Shown in pieces: positions 45,594-53,796 of a stretch of 64,000 nt of DNA; within the stretch, counting starts at the first letter, position 1, and each line of letters begins with the position of its first letter. Under the pieces are notes generated by a model that searched no databases, was not told the DNA's origin, and was given only the letters and a program-made list of their open reading frames with translations. The position numbers were made by a program, and so were the translations under genes. This DNA comes from Chloroflexota bacterium (GTDB lineage Bacteria; Chloroflexota; Anaerolineae; Anaerolineales; UBA4823). The stretch is from the NCBI GenBank assembly GCA_029782365.1, contig JAKOUW010000096.1, positions 713,432-777,431 of the forward strand, written 5' to 3'.

Positions 45594-46874
45594 ATGAATA
45601 CCATCAAACGCCTGGTGCTTGGGCTGGCGGTCGCGGGCTGCCTGCTGTCCTTGAGTTTCCCCAGCGGCGGCCGGTCGGCCGTGCAGACGGTTGTTTTTCA
45701 CAGCCGCTATGCCATCCTGGCAAACGACGACAGTTGGAAATGGTCGCCAGCCGCGGCTTACGCCGCGCCGCACGATGAGTACCTGGTGGTTTGGGAAACC
45801 TGGTTTCCCGACGGGCATCACGCCATCTTCGGCCGGCGGGTGAGCGCCAGCGGCCAGCCCTACCCGCTCTTCACCGTGTTCGACGATGTGTACAACAGCC
45901 TTCAGCCTTCGGTGGCTTATGACAGCGCCCACGACCGTTACCTGGTGGCCTGGGCTTACGACTCGGCCGGCGACGGGCTGGACAACGACATTTTCCTGCG
46001 CTTCATCCCCTGGAGCGGCCCCAGCGACGACTTCCCGGCCTTTGCCCTGGAGAACAGCCGCGCCAACACCACCAAGCCGCGCATTGCCTACGCCGCCGCC
46101 CCCGATGAGTTTATGGTGGTCTGGAAAGTGGAGGCCGACCCGGCTTACATCGCCGGCGGGCTGTGGTTCAACCAGAGCCAGACCGCCAAGGCGGTCGCTG
46201 TCTCCAGCGGGTTGGAAGTGCGCGACTTCCCCGACGTGGCTTACAACCAGGCCAACAACACCTTCACCACCGCCTGGGATGTGGATATGGGGCGCGGGAA
46301 CATGGACCTCGATATCTACGCCCTGCGCCTGTCGGCCAGCGGCGCGGCGCTGGGCAGCGGTGAGTTTCCGGTGGCCACCCTGGCCTCCAACGAACAGCAT
46401 GTGACCGTGGCCTCGTGCTACGGCAGCGGCGAAACGCTCTTCGCCTGGCAGCAGCAGGTCAACCCCACCAGCAGCGACGACAACATCTTCGGCCGCCTGA
46501 TGGACGCCAGCGGCGCGCTGGCCCAGAGCTACGGCCTAGCCGGCACCACCCTGCCCCAGCGCTACCCGCGCCTGGCCTGCAACCCGGCCGGCAACCAGTT
46601 CCTGCTGGTGTGGCAAGATCAGTACGCCAAACCGCTCCTGCGCTGGGGCGTGTGGGGCGAGCTGATCAACCCCGGCCTGGCCGTCGAGCCGGCTTTCGAT
46701 GTGGTTGGGCCGAGTGATGAGCGCGACCGCCTGTACCCGGCGCTGGCTTTCGGCAGCGGCAAGGCCCTGGTGACCTGGCAGCACGGCCGCGATAATTCAG
46801 GTTACCTGGATATCTGGGCGCAGGCGCTGTGGATGAATCCGTATCGAGTGTTCGCGCCGCTGCTGAGCAGGTGA
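45594..46874 (+). CDS. Secreted beta-propeller-like repeat protein with shared C-terminal motif
   Basis: 426 residues from the ATG at 45594, preceded by GGGAGGG at 45581-45587; the start at 45552 lacks such a site. A signal peptide (about 1-28) is followed by about seven repeats of ~50 residues with the pattern AYD-x-A-x-D-x-(Y/F)-L/M-V-x-W, for example YDSAHDRYLVAWAYD and YAAAPDEFMVVWKVE. This suggests a propeller or similar all-beta scaffold. The chain ends VFAPLLSR, the motif shared with three other secreted proteins here. No catalytic signature is seen; a binding or surface role is inferred. Confidence 0.8.
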   Translation: MNTIKRLVLGLAVAGCLLSLSFPSGGRSAVQTVVFHSRYAILANDDSWKWSPAAAYAAPHDEYLVVWETWFPDGHHAIFGRRVSASGQPYPLFTVFDDVYNSLQPSVAYDSAHDRYLVAWAYDSAGDGLDNDIFLRFIPWSGPSDDFPAFALENSRANTTKPRIAYAAAPDEFMVVWKVEADPAYIAGGLWFNQSQTAKAVAVSSGLEVRDFPDVAYNQANNTFTTAWDVDMGRGNMDLDIYALRLSASGAALGSGEFPVATLASNEQHVTVASCYGSGETLFAWQQQVNPTSSDDNIFGRLMDASGALAQSYGLAGTTLPQRYPRLACNPAGNQFLLVWQDQYAKPLLRWGVWGELINPGLAVEPAFDVVGPSDERDRLYPALAFGSGKALVTWQHGRDNSGYLDIWAQALWMNPYRVFAPLLSR

Positions 46875-46952
46875 GGTGCCTTCACCCCTGGCAAACTGAC
46901 CTCGCTCCGCAGGCATATATTCCATGTTTGCGCCCAGCAGATAACCCTGTAC

Positions 46953-46974
46953 GGCGTTTGATTACGCCTTTTTT
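46953..46974 (+). terminator. Terminator after the secreted repeat protein
   Basis: Short stem GGCGT / ACGCC with a six-base loop followed by six T residues, 78 bases past the stop codon. The stem is only five base pairs. Confidence 0.6.
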
Positions 46975-47027
46975 CTCCACCTGCCATCCAGCGGGCAAAT
47001 CTGTGTTAAACTTCGTTCGGTGTCTGC

Positions 47028-48611
47028 ATGAAACGACCGGCCTCCATCTTTTTCCCTGTGTGCCTGGCCCTGGCTCTGTCAGGCGCCGCTTTGGAAGTGT
47101 ACAACAGCTTCGCCGCGGTCTCGAACATCCCCACCAGCGCCTTCTGGTCCGAAGGCGGCCGCATCTACAACGCCTTTCAGATTTATGCACCCCTGATTTC
47201 GCAGGCGCCGTTCTCCTGGCCCTGGCTTGACCCGGCGCGCTCGCTGGTGGACGGTCTGGCGCTTTTGATACCCGCCAGCCAGATCTGGATGTGGCGCGTC
47301 TGGGTGAAAGCCCTTTTTCTGATCAGCGCCGCCCTGACTGCCTGGCTGCTCGTCCGGCGCGTCTGGCGCGCGGCTGAGGGTCAGCAGAGCATCCCCTCCA
47401 ATCCCAGGAATCCTTTTCTCTTCGGATTATTGATCGCCTGGGTCAGCCTGTTCCTGCTCCAGGGACCGGTCTATTACCACCTGCTCCTCGGGATTGTGCC
47501 CGTCCTGTGGCTGTACCAGCCTGGCCGCGGCCGCTGGACGGCCCTGCTGGTGGCTGCGCTGGGCGCCTGGGCCGGCCTGGGCCGCGTGAACTGGTTCTGG
47601 ATGCCTTCGATCACAGCGGCTCTGCTGTATTTGCTGGAAGAGCCGCGGAAAGACACGCCGCTCCTGCGCTACCTGGGCTGGCCGCTGGCCTGGGGACTCG
47701 CCAATGGATTGACCAGCCTCCCGGTGTATTGGCTCTCGCTGGCGCTGGCCGGAAAGCCCTCCATTTTTGACCGATCCATGGATTATGCCTATCTTCGGGA
47801 AAAGCTCTGGCCGAACCCTGCCAACCCGCCCGGCCTGGTCGGTGGGATTTTCCTGCTGACCGCGCCGCTGGCCGCTGTGATCCTGATTCAATTCTGGGCC
47901 CAGCGCAAGCAGGTGAACGGACTGCGCAGCGCTTTGCTCGCCAGCGCACTGGCGGTATTGGGCGCGGGCAGCACCCTGGTCAGCCTGAGGGCGGGCGGCG
48001 GGTACGATTTTCACAATTACGATACTCTCCTGCTGGCGTTGGCGATCGTCGGCGTGTATTCCGGGCTGGGCGCCGTCGCCCCAGATGATCCCTTTCCTGC
48101 TCCAAAGAAGCCCCTGCTCGATTACCGCCTGGTTGGCGCGCTGACTCTGATCCCCATGCTGTTATTGCTGACGCAAATGCCCGCTCCGCCAGACGCAGCC
48201 GCCGCTTCCGCCGCTAGGCAAACTGTGCAGGACATCAACGCCAGCCTCGCCAGCCGGGCGGTTGGCTCCACCAAGCCCATCCTGTTCATCGATTACCGCC
48301 AGCTTCTGGTCTATCACCTGGTGCCCTGGCAGGAAATTTACGCCCCTTATGAACAGGTCGAGCTGATGGAAATGGCCATGGCCAACAACAAGGCCTTTTT
48401 TCGCCAGTTCCAGGCCGATATCGCTCAGCAAAAGTTCTCGCTGATCGTCGGCTCGGTTTTATGGGAAGGCGAGAAAAGAGCGGGCAGCGACCCCTACTGG
48501 TATGAGAGCAACGTCTGGTCCAATTACGTCGCCAGCGTGATCCACCAGTACTACGCCCTGGCCTTTCAGGACAAAGCGCGCGACCTGGAGATCTACGCGC
48601 CGAAACCCTGA
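47028..48611 (+). CDS. Polytopic membrane protein of unknown function
   Basis: 527 residues from the ATG at 47028; the upstream ribosome binding site is weak. There are roughly nine to ten hydrophobic segments, the first near residues 5-27, with an extended loop after it rich in aromatic residues (about 30-75), and a C-terminal soluble part (about 395-527). The overall shape (many helices, a large first loop, a soluble C-terminal tail) resembles GT-C type glycosyltransferases or related lipid-linked sugar enzymes. However, I see no clear DxD/ExD motif in the first loop, so the function is left open. Confidence 0.72.
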   Translation: MKRPASIFFPVCLALALSGAALEVYNSFAAVSNIPTSAFWSEGGRIYNAFQIYAPLISQAPFSWPWLDPARSLVDGLALLIPASQIWMWRVWVKALFLISAALTAWLLVRRVWRAAEGQQSIPSNPRNPFLFGLLIAWVSLFLLQGPVYYHLLLGIVPVLWLYQPGRGRWTALLVAALGAWAGLGRVNWFWMPSITAALLYLLEEPRKDTPLLRYLGWPLAWGLANGLTSLPVYWLSLALAGKPSIFDRSMDYAYLREKLWPNPANPPGLVGGIFLLTAPLAAVILIQFWAQRKQVNGLRSALLASALAVLGAGSTLVSLRAGGGYDFHNYDTLLLALAIVGVYSGLGAVAPDDPFPAPKKPLLDYRLVGALTLIPMLLLLTQMPAPPDAAAASAARQTVQDINASLASRAVGSTKPILFIDYRQLLVYHLVPWQEIYAPYEQVELMEMAMANNKAFFRQFQADIAQQKFSLIVGSVLWEGEKRAGSDPYWYESNVWSNYVASVIHQYYALAFQDKARDLEIYAPKP

Positions 48612-48672
48612 CCAAGCCAGGCAGCGCCCACACGAAGCCGTGAAAATGCAAAAAAGAAGAATGCATTTTTTG

Positions 48673-48678
48673 TATACT
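48673..48678 (+). promoter_or_regulatory. Candidate -10 box (TATACT) of the carbonic anhydrase gene
   Basis: TATACT 41 bases before the ATG at 48719, in an A/T-rich patch; no -35 consensus is seen. Confidence 0.35.
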
Positions 48679-48718
48679 CAGGGATGATCTGGTTGATAAA
48701 GGAACAAGACTGGAACTT

Positions 48719-49261
48719 ATGAATCGACTGATTGCAGTGACAAACAAAGAAGACATTTTCCCCGAGTACCAGGGTGCGCCGATTGGCCGCCTGCTCGAAT
48801 ATCACAACCTGAACAGCCCGCTGGACAGCATCTCGAAGGCCCAGCTCCTGGTGGGGATGTGCATGGACAACCGCAAGCACCTGCGGATACCCGATAATTT
48901 TGCGTACATCATCCGCAGCGGCGGCGCCAACCTGCGCTACAGCGAATTTAAAGTTTCCTATGCCATCGCGGTGGGCGGCGTCAGTTCGATTGCCCTGATC
49001 GGGCACAACCAGTGCGGCATGGTCAATCTCATGAGCCGGCGGGAGCAGTTCATCCAGGGATTGGTCGATCAGGCGGGATGGGAAAAGGAATGGGCCGAAG
49101 AGCACTTTATGCATTTCGCCCCCATGTTTGAAATTGGCAATGAAGTTGATTTTGTATTAAGCGAAGCCAAACGCCTGCGTTTGCGCTATCCGCGGGTTCA
49201 AATTGCCCCTTTGATGTACCTGGTGGAGGACAACCGCCTGTACCTGGTGCGCGAATCGTGA
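48719..49261 (+). CDS. Beta-class carbonic anhydrase-like protein
   Basis: 180 residues from the ATG at 48719. It shows the zinc site of beta-carbonic anhydrases: CMDNR with Cys 48 and the Asp50-Arg52 pair, then GHNQCG with His 96 and Cys 99. The conserved RSGGAN segment near 66-71 corresponds to the RNAGA-type loop. It should interconvert CO2 and bicarbonate in the cytoplasm, although in this loosely related branch activity is not assured. The insertion around 105-145, rich in Trp and Glu, is longer than in short bacterial forms. It lies 48 bases upstream of the M20 amidohydrolase gene in the same direction. Confidence 0.85.
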   Translation: MNRLIAVTNKEDIFPEYQGAPIGRLLEYHNLNSPLDSISKAQLLVGMCMDNRKHLRIPDNFAYIIRSGGANLRYSEFKVSYAIAVGGVSSIALIGHNQCGMVNLMSRREQFIQGLVDQAGWEKEWAEEHFMHFAPMFEIGNEVDFVLSEAKRLRLRYPRVQIAPLMYLVEDNRLYLVRES

Positions 49262-49283
49262 GGCGCGTTCAGATAAAAATACG

Positions 49284-49289
49284 TATAAT
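49284..49289 (+). promoter_or_regulatory. Candidate -10 box (TATAAT) of the M20 amidohydrolase gene
   Basis: TATAAT preceded by ACG, only 20 bases before the ATG at 49310, with AGGAG at 49296-49300 between them. The leader would be very short. Confidence 0.4.
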
Positions 49290-49309
49290 ACCTCCAGGAG
49301 AACAACCCA

Positions 49310-50722
49310 ATGGACCTGACCACATGGATCGATGAGAATCACAACCTGTTCACCCAGCTCGCCAGCCAGGTGTGGGGCTTTGCCGAGCTGGGCTACCACG
49401 AGCAGCAGTCCTCGCAAACCCTGTCGGAAGCGCTGGAAGAAGGCGGCTTCCGGGTGGAGCGCGGCGTGGCGGGCATCCCCACCGCCTTCGTTGCCAGCTA
49501 CGGCCGCGGCGCCGGCCCGGTGATCGGCATCCTGGGCGAGTTCGATGCCCTGCCCGGCCTGAGCCAAGACAGCGTGCCGTACCAGAAGCCGCTCCAGCCC
49601 GGCGCGCCGGGGCACGGCTGCGGGCACAACCTGCTGGGCGTGGCGGGCCTGGCCTCGGTGATGGCGCTCAAGCGGGCGCTGGACGAAGGCCAAACCCAGG
49701 GCGAGATCCGCTATTTCGGCTGCCCGGCCGAGGAAGGCGGGGCGGGCAAGGCTTTCATGGTCAAAGCCGGCCTGTTCGCCGATGTCGACCTGTGCCTGAC
49801 CTGGCACCCCGATACCTTCAACGCTGTCGCCTGGGGCAACTTCTTGGCCAATTACCGCCTCGGCTTCAAATTTCACGGCAAGACCGCCCATGCCGCCGCC
49901 GATCCCTACAACGGGCGCAGCGCGCTGGACGCCGTGGAGCTGATGAACGTGGGCGTCAATTACCTGCGCGAGCACATGATTCCCGGGGCGCGCATCCATT
50001 ACGTGATCACCAACGGCGGGCGGGCGCCCAATGTGGTGCCCGACGAAGCCGCCTCGCATTACTCGGTGCGCGCCCCGCGCACCGACCAGCTCGACGCGCT
50101 GTACGCCCGCCTGCTGGACATCGCCCGCGGCGCGGCGCTGATGACCGGCACGCAGATGGAAGTGATCTTTTACGCCGGCATGTCCAACATGCTGCTCAAC
50201 GAGACCATCAACCACGTCTTGCAGGAAAAGCTGGAGCAGGTCGGCGCGCCGCAGTACGACCCGCGTGAGCTGGACTTCGCCCGCCAGATCGCCCAGACCA
50301 TCCCGCCGGGCAGCCTGGAGGAGGCCGCTGTGACCTACGGCCTGGGAGAGAAAGAGATCGCCGCGCTGAAGGACAAAGTGCTGTTCGACGGCGTGCTGCC
50401 GCCCTACCGCTCGGACATCGTCCAGCCTGGCTCCACCGATGTGGGAGATGTCTCATGGGCCGCGCCCACCGGCCAGGTGGTCACCACCTGCATGGCGCTG
50501 GGCACGCCCTTCCACACCTGGCAGGTGGTGGCGCAGGGCAGTATGAGCATCGGGCACAAGGGCATGCTGTACGCCGCCAAGGTGATGGCGCTCAGTGCGC
50601 TGGAGTTTCTGCAGAAACCGGCCCTGGTGCAGGCCGCCAAAGACGAATACCGCCGCAAGCGCGCCGCCGCGCATTACGTCTCGCCCATCCCCGACGGCGC
50701 CAAACCGCCAATCGATGTGTGA
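49310..50722 (+). CDS. M20-family amidohydrolase, AbgB-like (aminobenzoyl-glutamate hydrolase type)
   Basis: 470 residues, ATG with AGGAG. Metal-site motifs of M20D peptidases are in place: ILGEFDALPGLSQ near 75, GHGCGHNLLG near 103-112, CPAEEGGAGKAFM near 140 and the HPDTFNAV His near 165, and the dimerisation domain follows with GKTAHAAADPYNGRSALDAVELMN near 185. The order and spacing match subunit B of p-aminobenzoyl-glutamate hydrolase and related folate-breakdown or aminoacyl hydrolases. The exact substrate is uncertain. The stop is followed by a dispersed intergenic repeat. Confidence 0.88.
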   Translation: MDLTTWIDENHNLFTQLASQVWGFAELGYHEQQSSQTLSEALEEGGFRVERGVAGIPTAFVASYGRGAGPVIGILGEFDALPGLSQDSVPYQKPLQPGAPGHGCGHNLLGVAGLASVMALKRALDEGQTQGEIRYFGCPAEEGGAGKAFMVKAGLFADVDLCLTWHPDTFNAVAWGNFLANYRLGFKFHGKTAHAAADPYNGRSALDAVELMNVGVNYLREHMIPGARIHYVITNGGRAPNVVPDEAASHYSVRAPRTDQLDALYARLLDIARGAALMTGTQMEVIFYAGMSNMLLNETINHVLQEKLEQVGAPQYDPRELDFARQIAQTIPPGSLEEAAVTYGLGEKEIAALKDKVLFDGVLPPYRSDIVQPGSTDVGDVSWAAPTGQVVTTCMALGTPFHTWQVVAQGSMSIGHKGMLYAAKVMALSALEFLQKPALVQAAKDEYRRKRAAAHYVSPIPDGAKPPIDV

Positions 50723-50750
50723 TCCCCAGCCGGCTGAGGCCGCTTTTGTA

Positions 50751-50773
50751 GGGGCGGGTCTGAGATCCGCCCC
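50751..50773. repeat. Imperfect palindromic intergenic repeat
   Basis: GTAGGGGCGGGTCTGAGATCC-type hairpin with arms GGGGCGGGTC and GATCCGCCCC (one mismatch). It shares its GTAGGGGCG lead with the palindrome at 4792-4810. It sits between convergent genes and could serve as a transcript-end hairpin. Confidence 0.6.
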
Positions 50774-50793
50774 ACAAGACCATCACCATTTGT

Positions 50794-51537
50794 TCAAGGT
50801 CGATTTCCTTGGCTGCGGCAGTCGAGCGCATATTGATACAGGCTGTAATCCAAGGCATGCGCTTGAAGAAACGCCTCTTTTAAATCAGGCATCACATCCT
50901 CATCGCGCGGCGCTGGATTCAAATGCGGCGCAGCGACGCGCGGCATCTCCAACACGTCTGCCAGCCGGTCAACCGAATCTTGAATGTGCTCAAGCGTGCC
51001 GATCAAAATGAACTTCGATTCAAACAACTCGAAATAACTGGAGCAGTCCCCCAGGCCTGGCAAATAATCCGTGAACACCGGGCGCTTGATTTGAGCGCTC
51101 ACAAACTCATTCACGTTGTGGAATTTCCGCTGGATGGGGACCGCTTTGCCGTCCCGGAACCGCCCTTCCCCCATTTTCTTGGCAAGAAAATACCTCGAAA
51201 TGACGATCTCCAGCGGGTCGCGCAGGATCGCAAAAAACTGGTCGGCGTGGGGATAATACGCTTCAACCCCCGTGCCCCGGTTATTATTGAAATGCCCATA
51301 AATGCAGCGAGGCTTGCCGCTCAAGAGCGGAAAGAGCCACCACTGCCAGCTCTGATCCCAGCGGCGCGGTTTTTTTCCAATTTTTTCCTGAAAATAATGG
51401 GTAAAATAACTCCGCCCGAACCAGCCCTGCAAAACTTTTTGCAGGCTGGAACCGCCGCATTTCGGGATGTGCAGTCCAATGAGAGGCTCAGCCCGGTTAT
51501 AGCGCTTTATGTTTTGCTCTCCACCAGCCGCTGGCAC
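50794..51537 (-). CDS. Sulfotransferase-family protein
   Basis: About 247 residues from a GTG at 51537; a TTG at 51570 would add 11 residues. Either start lies inside the 3' end of the corrinoid-protein gene, so the overlap is 31-64 bases and the true start is uncertain. The 5'-phosphosulfate loop HIPKCGGSSLQ lies near the N-terminus and the 3'-phosphate segment LRDPLEIVISRYF in the middle, both typical of PAPS-dependent sulfotransferases (Sulfotransfer_1/2 group). There is no signal peptide. It would move a sulfo group to an unknown acceptor. Co-transcription with the corrinoid protein is likely from the overlap but a functional link is not obvious. Confidence 0.8.
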   Translation of the reverse strand: MPAAGGEQNIKRYNRAEPLIGLHIPKCGGSSLQKVLQGWFGRSYFTHYFQEKIGKKPRRWDQSWQWWLFPLLSGKPRCIYGHFNNNRGTGVEAYYPHADQFFAILRDPLEIVISRYFLAKKMGEGRFRDGKAVPIQRKFHNVNEFVSAQIKRPVFTDYLPGLGDCSSYFELFESKFILIGTLEHIQDSVDRLADVLEMPRVAAPHLNPAPRDEDVMPDLKEAFLQAHALDYSLYQYALDCRSQGNRP

Positions 51538-52163
51538 AGGCGCACGCCGTCCATGGCGTCGTTCTCCCAATAATCCGCGCCCACGTAGCGGCAGATCTGC
51601 TCGTCAATCATCCCGCCGCCGATCAGGATGGGAAAGGCCGCCCCCGCCGCGGCGGCCCGCTGGCGCAGGATGCCAACCGTCTCTTTCATCTTCTCGAAGG
51701 AGGCGGTGATCAGGCCGGACAGGCCGACGATGTCGGGCCGCACTTCCAGCGCCTTCTGGGCGAAAACCGCCGGCGGCACATCCACCCCCAGGTCGATGAC
51801 GTGGAAGCCGTAGCACGACAGCAGCATGCCCAGGATGTTCTTGCCAATGTCGTGGATGTCGCCCGAGACGGTGCCGATCAACACCACGCCTGCCGAGACG
51901 GCGCCAGGGCTGGGCGACAGCAGCGGCTGAACCAGCTCCACCACCTCGCGAAAAATCTCGCCCGACATGATCAGCCCGGAGACGAAATACTCGCCGGCTT
52001 CGTACTTCTGCCCCACCAGGCGCATGCCCTGGTTGCACTCCTCGATGATCGCCAGGGGATCGTGCCCGCCGGCCAGGCACGCCTGCACCTGCGCCAGCAC
52101 AGCCTCCTCTTCGAGGTCGGCGACCAGCTCAGACAGGCTGGCGTTGGCAGGGGTTGGCGGCAT
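51507..52163 (-). CDS. Corrinoid (B12-binding) methyltransferase protein, MtbC/MttC-like
   Basis: 218 residues from the ATG at 52163, with AAAAGGAG upstream on the minus strand. An N-terminal helical cap (about 5-85, with GHDPLAIIEECNQGMRLVG) leads a cobalamin-binding Rossmann domain with GDIHDIGKNI (DxHxxG, cobalt-ligating His) near 100-110, GVDVPP, the VGLSGLI segment near 150 and GGG near 188. It carries the methyl group between a substrate-specific methyltransferase and an acceptor enzyme. It is co-directional with the GntR gene 12 bases upstream and is one of two corrinoid proteins in this cluster. Confidence 0.93.
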   Translation of the reverse strand: MPPTPANASLSELVADLEEEAVLAQVQACLAGGHDPLAIIEECNQGMRLVGQKYEAGEYFVSGLIMSGEIFREVVELVQPLLSPSPGAVSAGVVLIGTVSGDIHDIGKNILGMLLSCYGFHVIDLGVDVPPAVFAQKALEVRPDIVGLSGLITASFEKMKETVGILRQRAAAAGAAFPILIGGGMIDEQICRYVGADYWENDAMDGVRLCQRLVESKT

Positions 52164-52175
52164 GGCGGTCTCCTT

Positions 52176-52940
52176 TTATTCCAACAGTAAGCCGACCTGC
52201 GTGGTGAAGCGCATGCGGTCGGCGCGGCCGATAAACCAGCCCCAGCTCACCGGGTGGTTGTCAAAATCGTAAAAAACATGCTCAAAGCAGAAAGCCGCCA
52301 TCGGCAGGCTGGTCTGCAGAAGGCAGGCCTCCTCTTCATCCAGCAGAGTGGCTTCCATGGTGATGTCTCCATGCTTGAGCAGGGATTCACTGCGCCCGCT
52401 GAACAACTGCTGCAGGGCGGTCACCTCCAGCTCGGCCTCCACAATCGGCCGGGCAGGGTCGTACACCAGGTATTCGCGGTGGTAAAAGGCCGGCTGGTCG
52501 TGATTCCACAGCAGGCGGCGAATGTAGATGGTGCGCTTGCCCTGCCTCACCGCCAGCTTGCGCGCCACGCGCTCGTCGGCGGCCACGATGCTGGCTTCCA
52601 ACACCTGCACGGTGGCGCCGCCGAACAGGTTCTGGAGCTGGCCGAGCTGGAAGCTGGCGGCGCTCATCGCCACCGGCTTGACGAAGGTGCCGCGCCCCTG
52701 CTCGGTGTTCACCACTCCCTGGTCAGCCAAAATGTTGATGGCGCGCCGCACGGTCATCGGGCTGACGCCGTAGCGCGCTACGATCTGCGCCTCCGAGGGG
52801 AGCTGGTCGCCGGGGCGCAGTAACCCTTCAGCCATGCTCTGGCGCAGGATATTGGCCAGTTGAGCATAAGCCGGCTCGAACGACTCCCGGTCGATGGAGG
52901 GGGTCTCTTGCAGGACTTTGTTTTGCGGACGGTGAGCCAT
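52176..52940 (-). CDS. GntR-family transcriptional regulator (HutC/UTRA type)
   Basis: 254 residues from the ATG at 52940. An ATG at 52994 is also in frame but lies inside a palindrome that looks like the operator, and its extra 18 residues do not resemble the family. The winged helix spans about 18-85 (AYAQLANILRQSM, PGDQLPSEAQIVARYGVSPMTVRRAINILADQG, GRGTFV) and a UTRA ligand-binding domain fills the rest. UTRA members sense small metabolites. It is divergent from the methyltransferase operon and upstream of one corrinoid protein, so it most likely controls both arms of the cluster. Confidence 0.88.
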   Translation of the reverse strand: MAHRPQNKVLQETPSIDRESFEPAYAQLANILRQSMAEGLLRPGDQLPSEAQIVARYGVSPMTVRRAINILADQGVVNTEQGRGTFVKPVAMSAASFQLGQLQNLFGGATVQVLEASIVAADERVARKLAVRQGKRTIYIRRLLWNHDQPAFYHREYLVYDPARPIVEAELEVTALQQLFSGRSESLLKHGDITMEATLLDEEEACLLQTSLPMAAFCFEHVFYDFDNHPVSWGWFIGRADRMRFTTQVGLLLE

Positions 52941-52980
52941 AAGCCACTCAGTAAACCAGCCAGGTTTCCGAAGAAAAGAA

Positions 52981-52994
52981 GTGACATTTGTCAC
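52981..52994. promoter_or_regulatory. Perfect palindrome, probable GntR operator
   Basis: GTGACATTTGTCAC, six-base arms around TT. It overlaps the -35 box of the likely plus-strand promoter and lies in the leader of the minus-strand regulator gene, as expected for a repressor of the divergent pair. Confidence 0.65.
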
Positions 52995-53015
52995 TACACA
53001 ACTTCTATATATAAG
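52988..53015 (+). promoter_or_regulatory. Candidate promoter of the methyltransferase operon
   Basis: TTGTCA (52988-52993) and TATAAG (53010-53015) with a 16-base spacer; another possible -10 (TATAAC) lies at 53018-53023. The first gene starts at 53078. Confidence 0.5.
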
Positions 53016-53077
53016 TGTATAACGCTATTGTACCATTCCTCTACGATTAATTCTACCATCGAAATGAGAGACCTGCC

Positions 53078-53779
53078 GTGACCGAACCTACCGCCGACGA
53101 CCGCTGGACAGCGCTGTACACCGCCCGCCGCAAGGTGATCGCCTGCGCCACGGTGATCGAGGAGATGACCGGCTGGCTGCCGCCGGAAGTCGCCAGCGAA
53201 GTGCTGGATTTCGGCCTGCACCTGCGCCCTGAGAACCTGCGCCAGGTGCTTCAAAAACGCATCGACGCCGCCGATGAAGAGGCGGATGTCTTGCTGTTGG
53301 GCTACGGCCTGTGCTCGCTGGCGGTGGTCGGCCTGCAGGCGCGCCGGGCGCACCTGGTGATCCCGCGCGTCGACGACTGCATCGCCATCTTTCTCGGCTC
53401 GGGGGCGGCCTACAAAGAGCAGGCGCGCCATGAACCGGGAACTTATTACCTGACCAAGGGCTGGATCCAGGCGGGCGACACGCCCTTCGAAGAGCACAAG
53501 CGCATGGTGGCCAAATACGGCGAAGAAAAAGCCTGGCGCATGACGCGCATGATGTTGAAGAACTACAAGCGCCTGGCGTTCATCAACACCGGTCAATACG
53601 AGATCGAACGCTTCCGCACCTACGCCCGCACCACCGCCGGGGTGTTCAACCTGCGCTTCGAGGAGATTCCCGGCTCGCCCGCCCTGGTGCAGAAAATGGT
53701 CAGCGGGCCGTGGGATGACGAATTCGTGGTGGCAACCCCCGGCGAAACCATAACCTATGCGCATTTCGCCCAACGGTGA
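53078..53779 (+). CDS. DUF1638-family protein
   Basis: 233 residues from a GTG with GAGAG seven bases upstream. Recognisable DUF1638 features are CATVIEEM near 24 (family Cys-Glu start), LLLGYGLCS near 72 with its conserved Cys, and HLVIPRVDDCIAIFLGS near 91. These proteins are found next to corrinoid methyltransferases in many anaerobes and carry conserved cysteines, but their reaction is not established to my knowledge. Here it is the first gene of the plus-strand arm, and its stop is 17 bases before the methyltransferase start. Confidence 0.85.
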   Translation: MTEPTADDRWTALYTARRKVIACATVIEEMTGWLPPEVASEVLDFGLHLRPENLRQVLQKRIDAADEEADVLLLGYGLCSLAVVGLQARRAHLVIPRVDDCIAIFLGSGAAYKEQARHEPGTYYLTKGWIQAGDTPFEEHKRMVAKYGEEKAWRMTRMMLKNYKRLAFINTGQYEIERFRTYARTTAGVFNLRFEEIPGSPALVQKMVSGPWDDEFVVATPGETITYAHFAQR

Positions 53780-53796
53780 AGAAAGGATTTCCCAAT

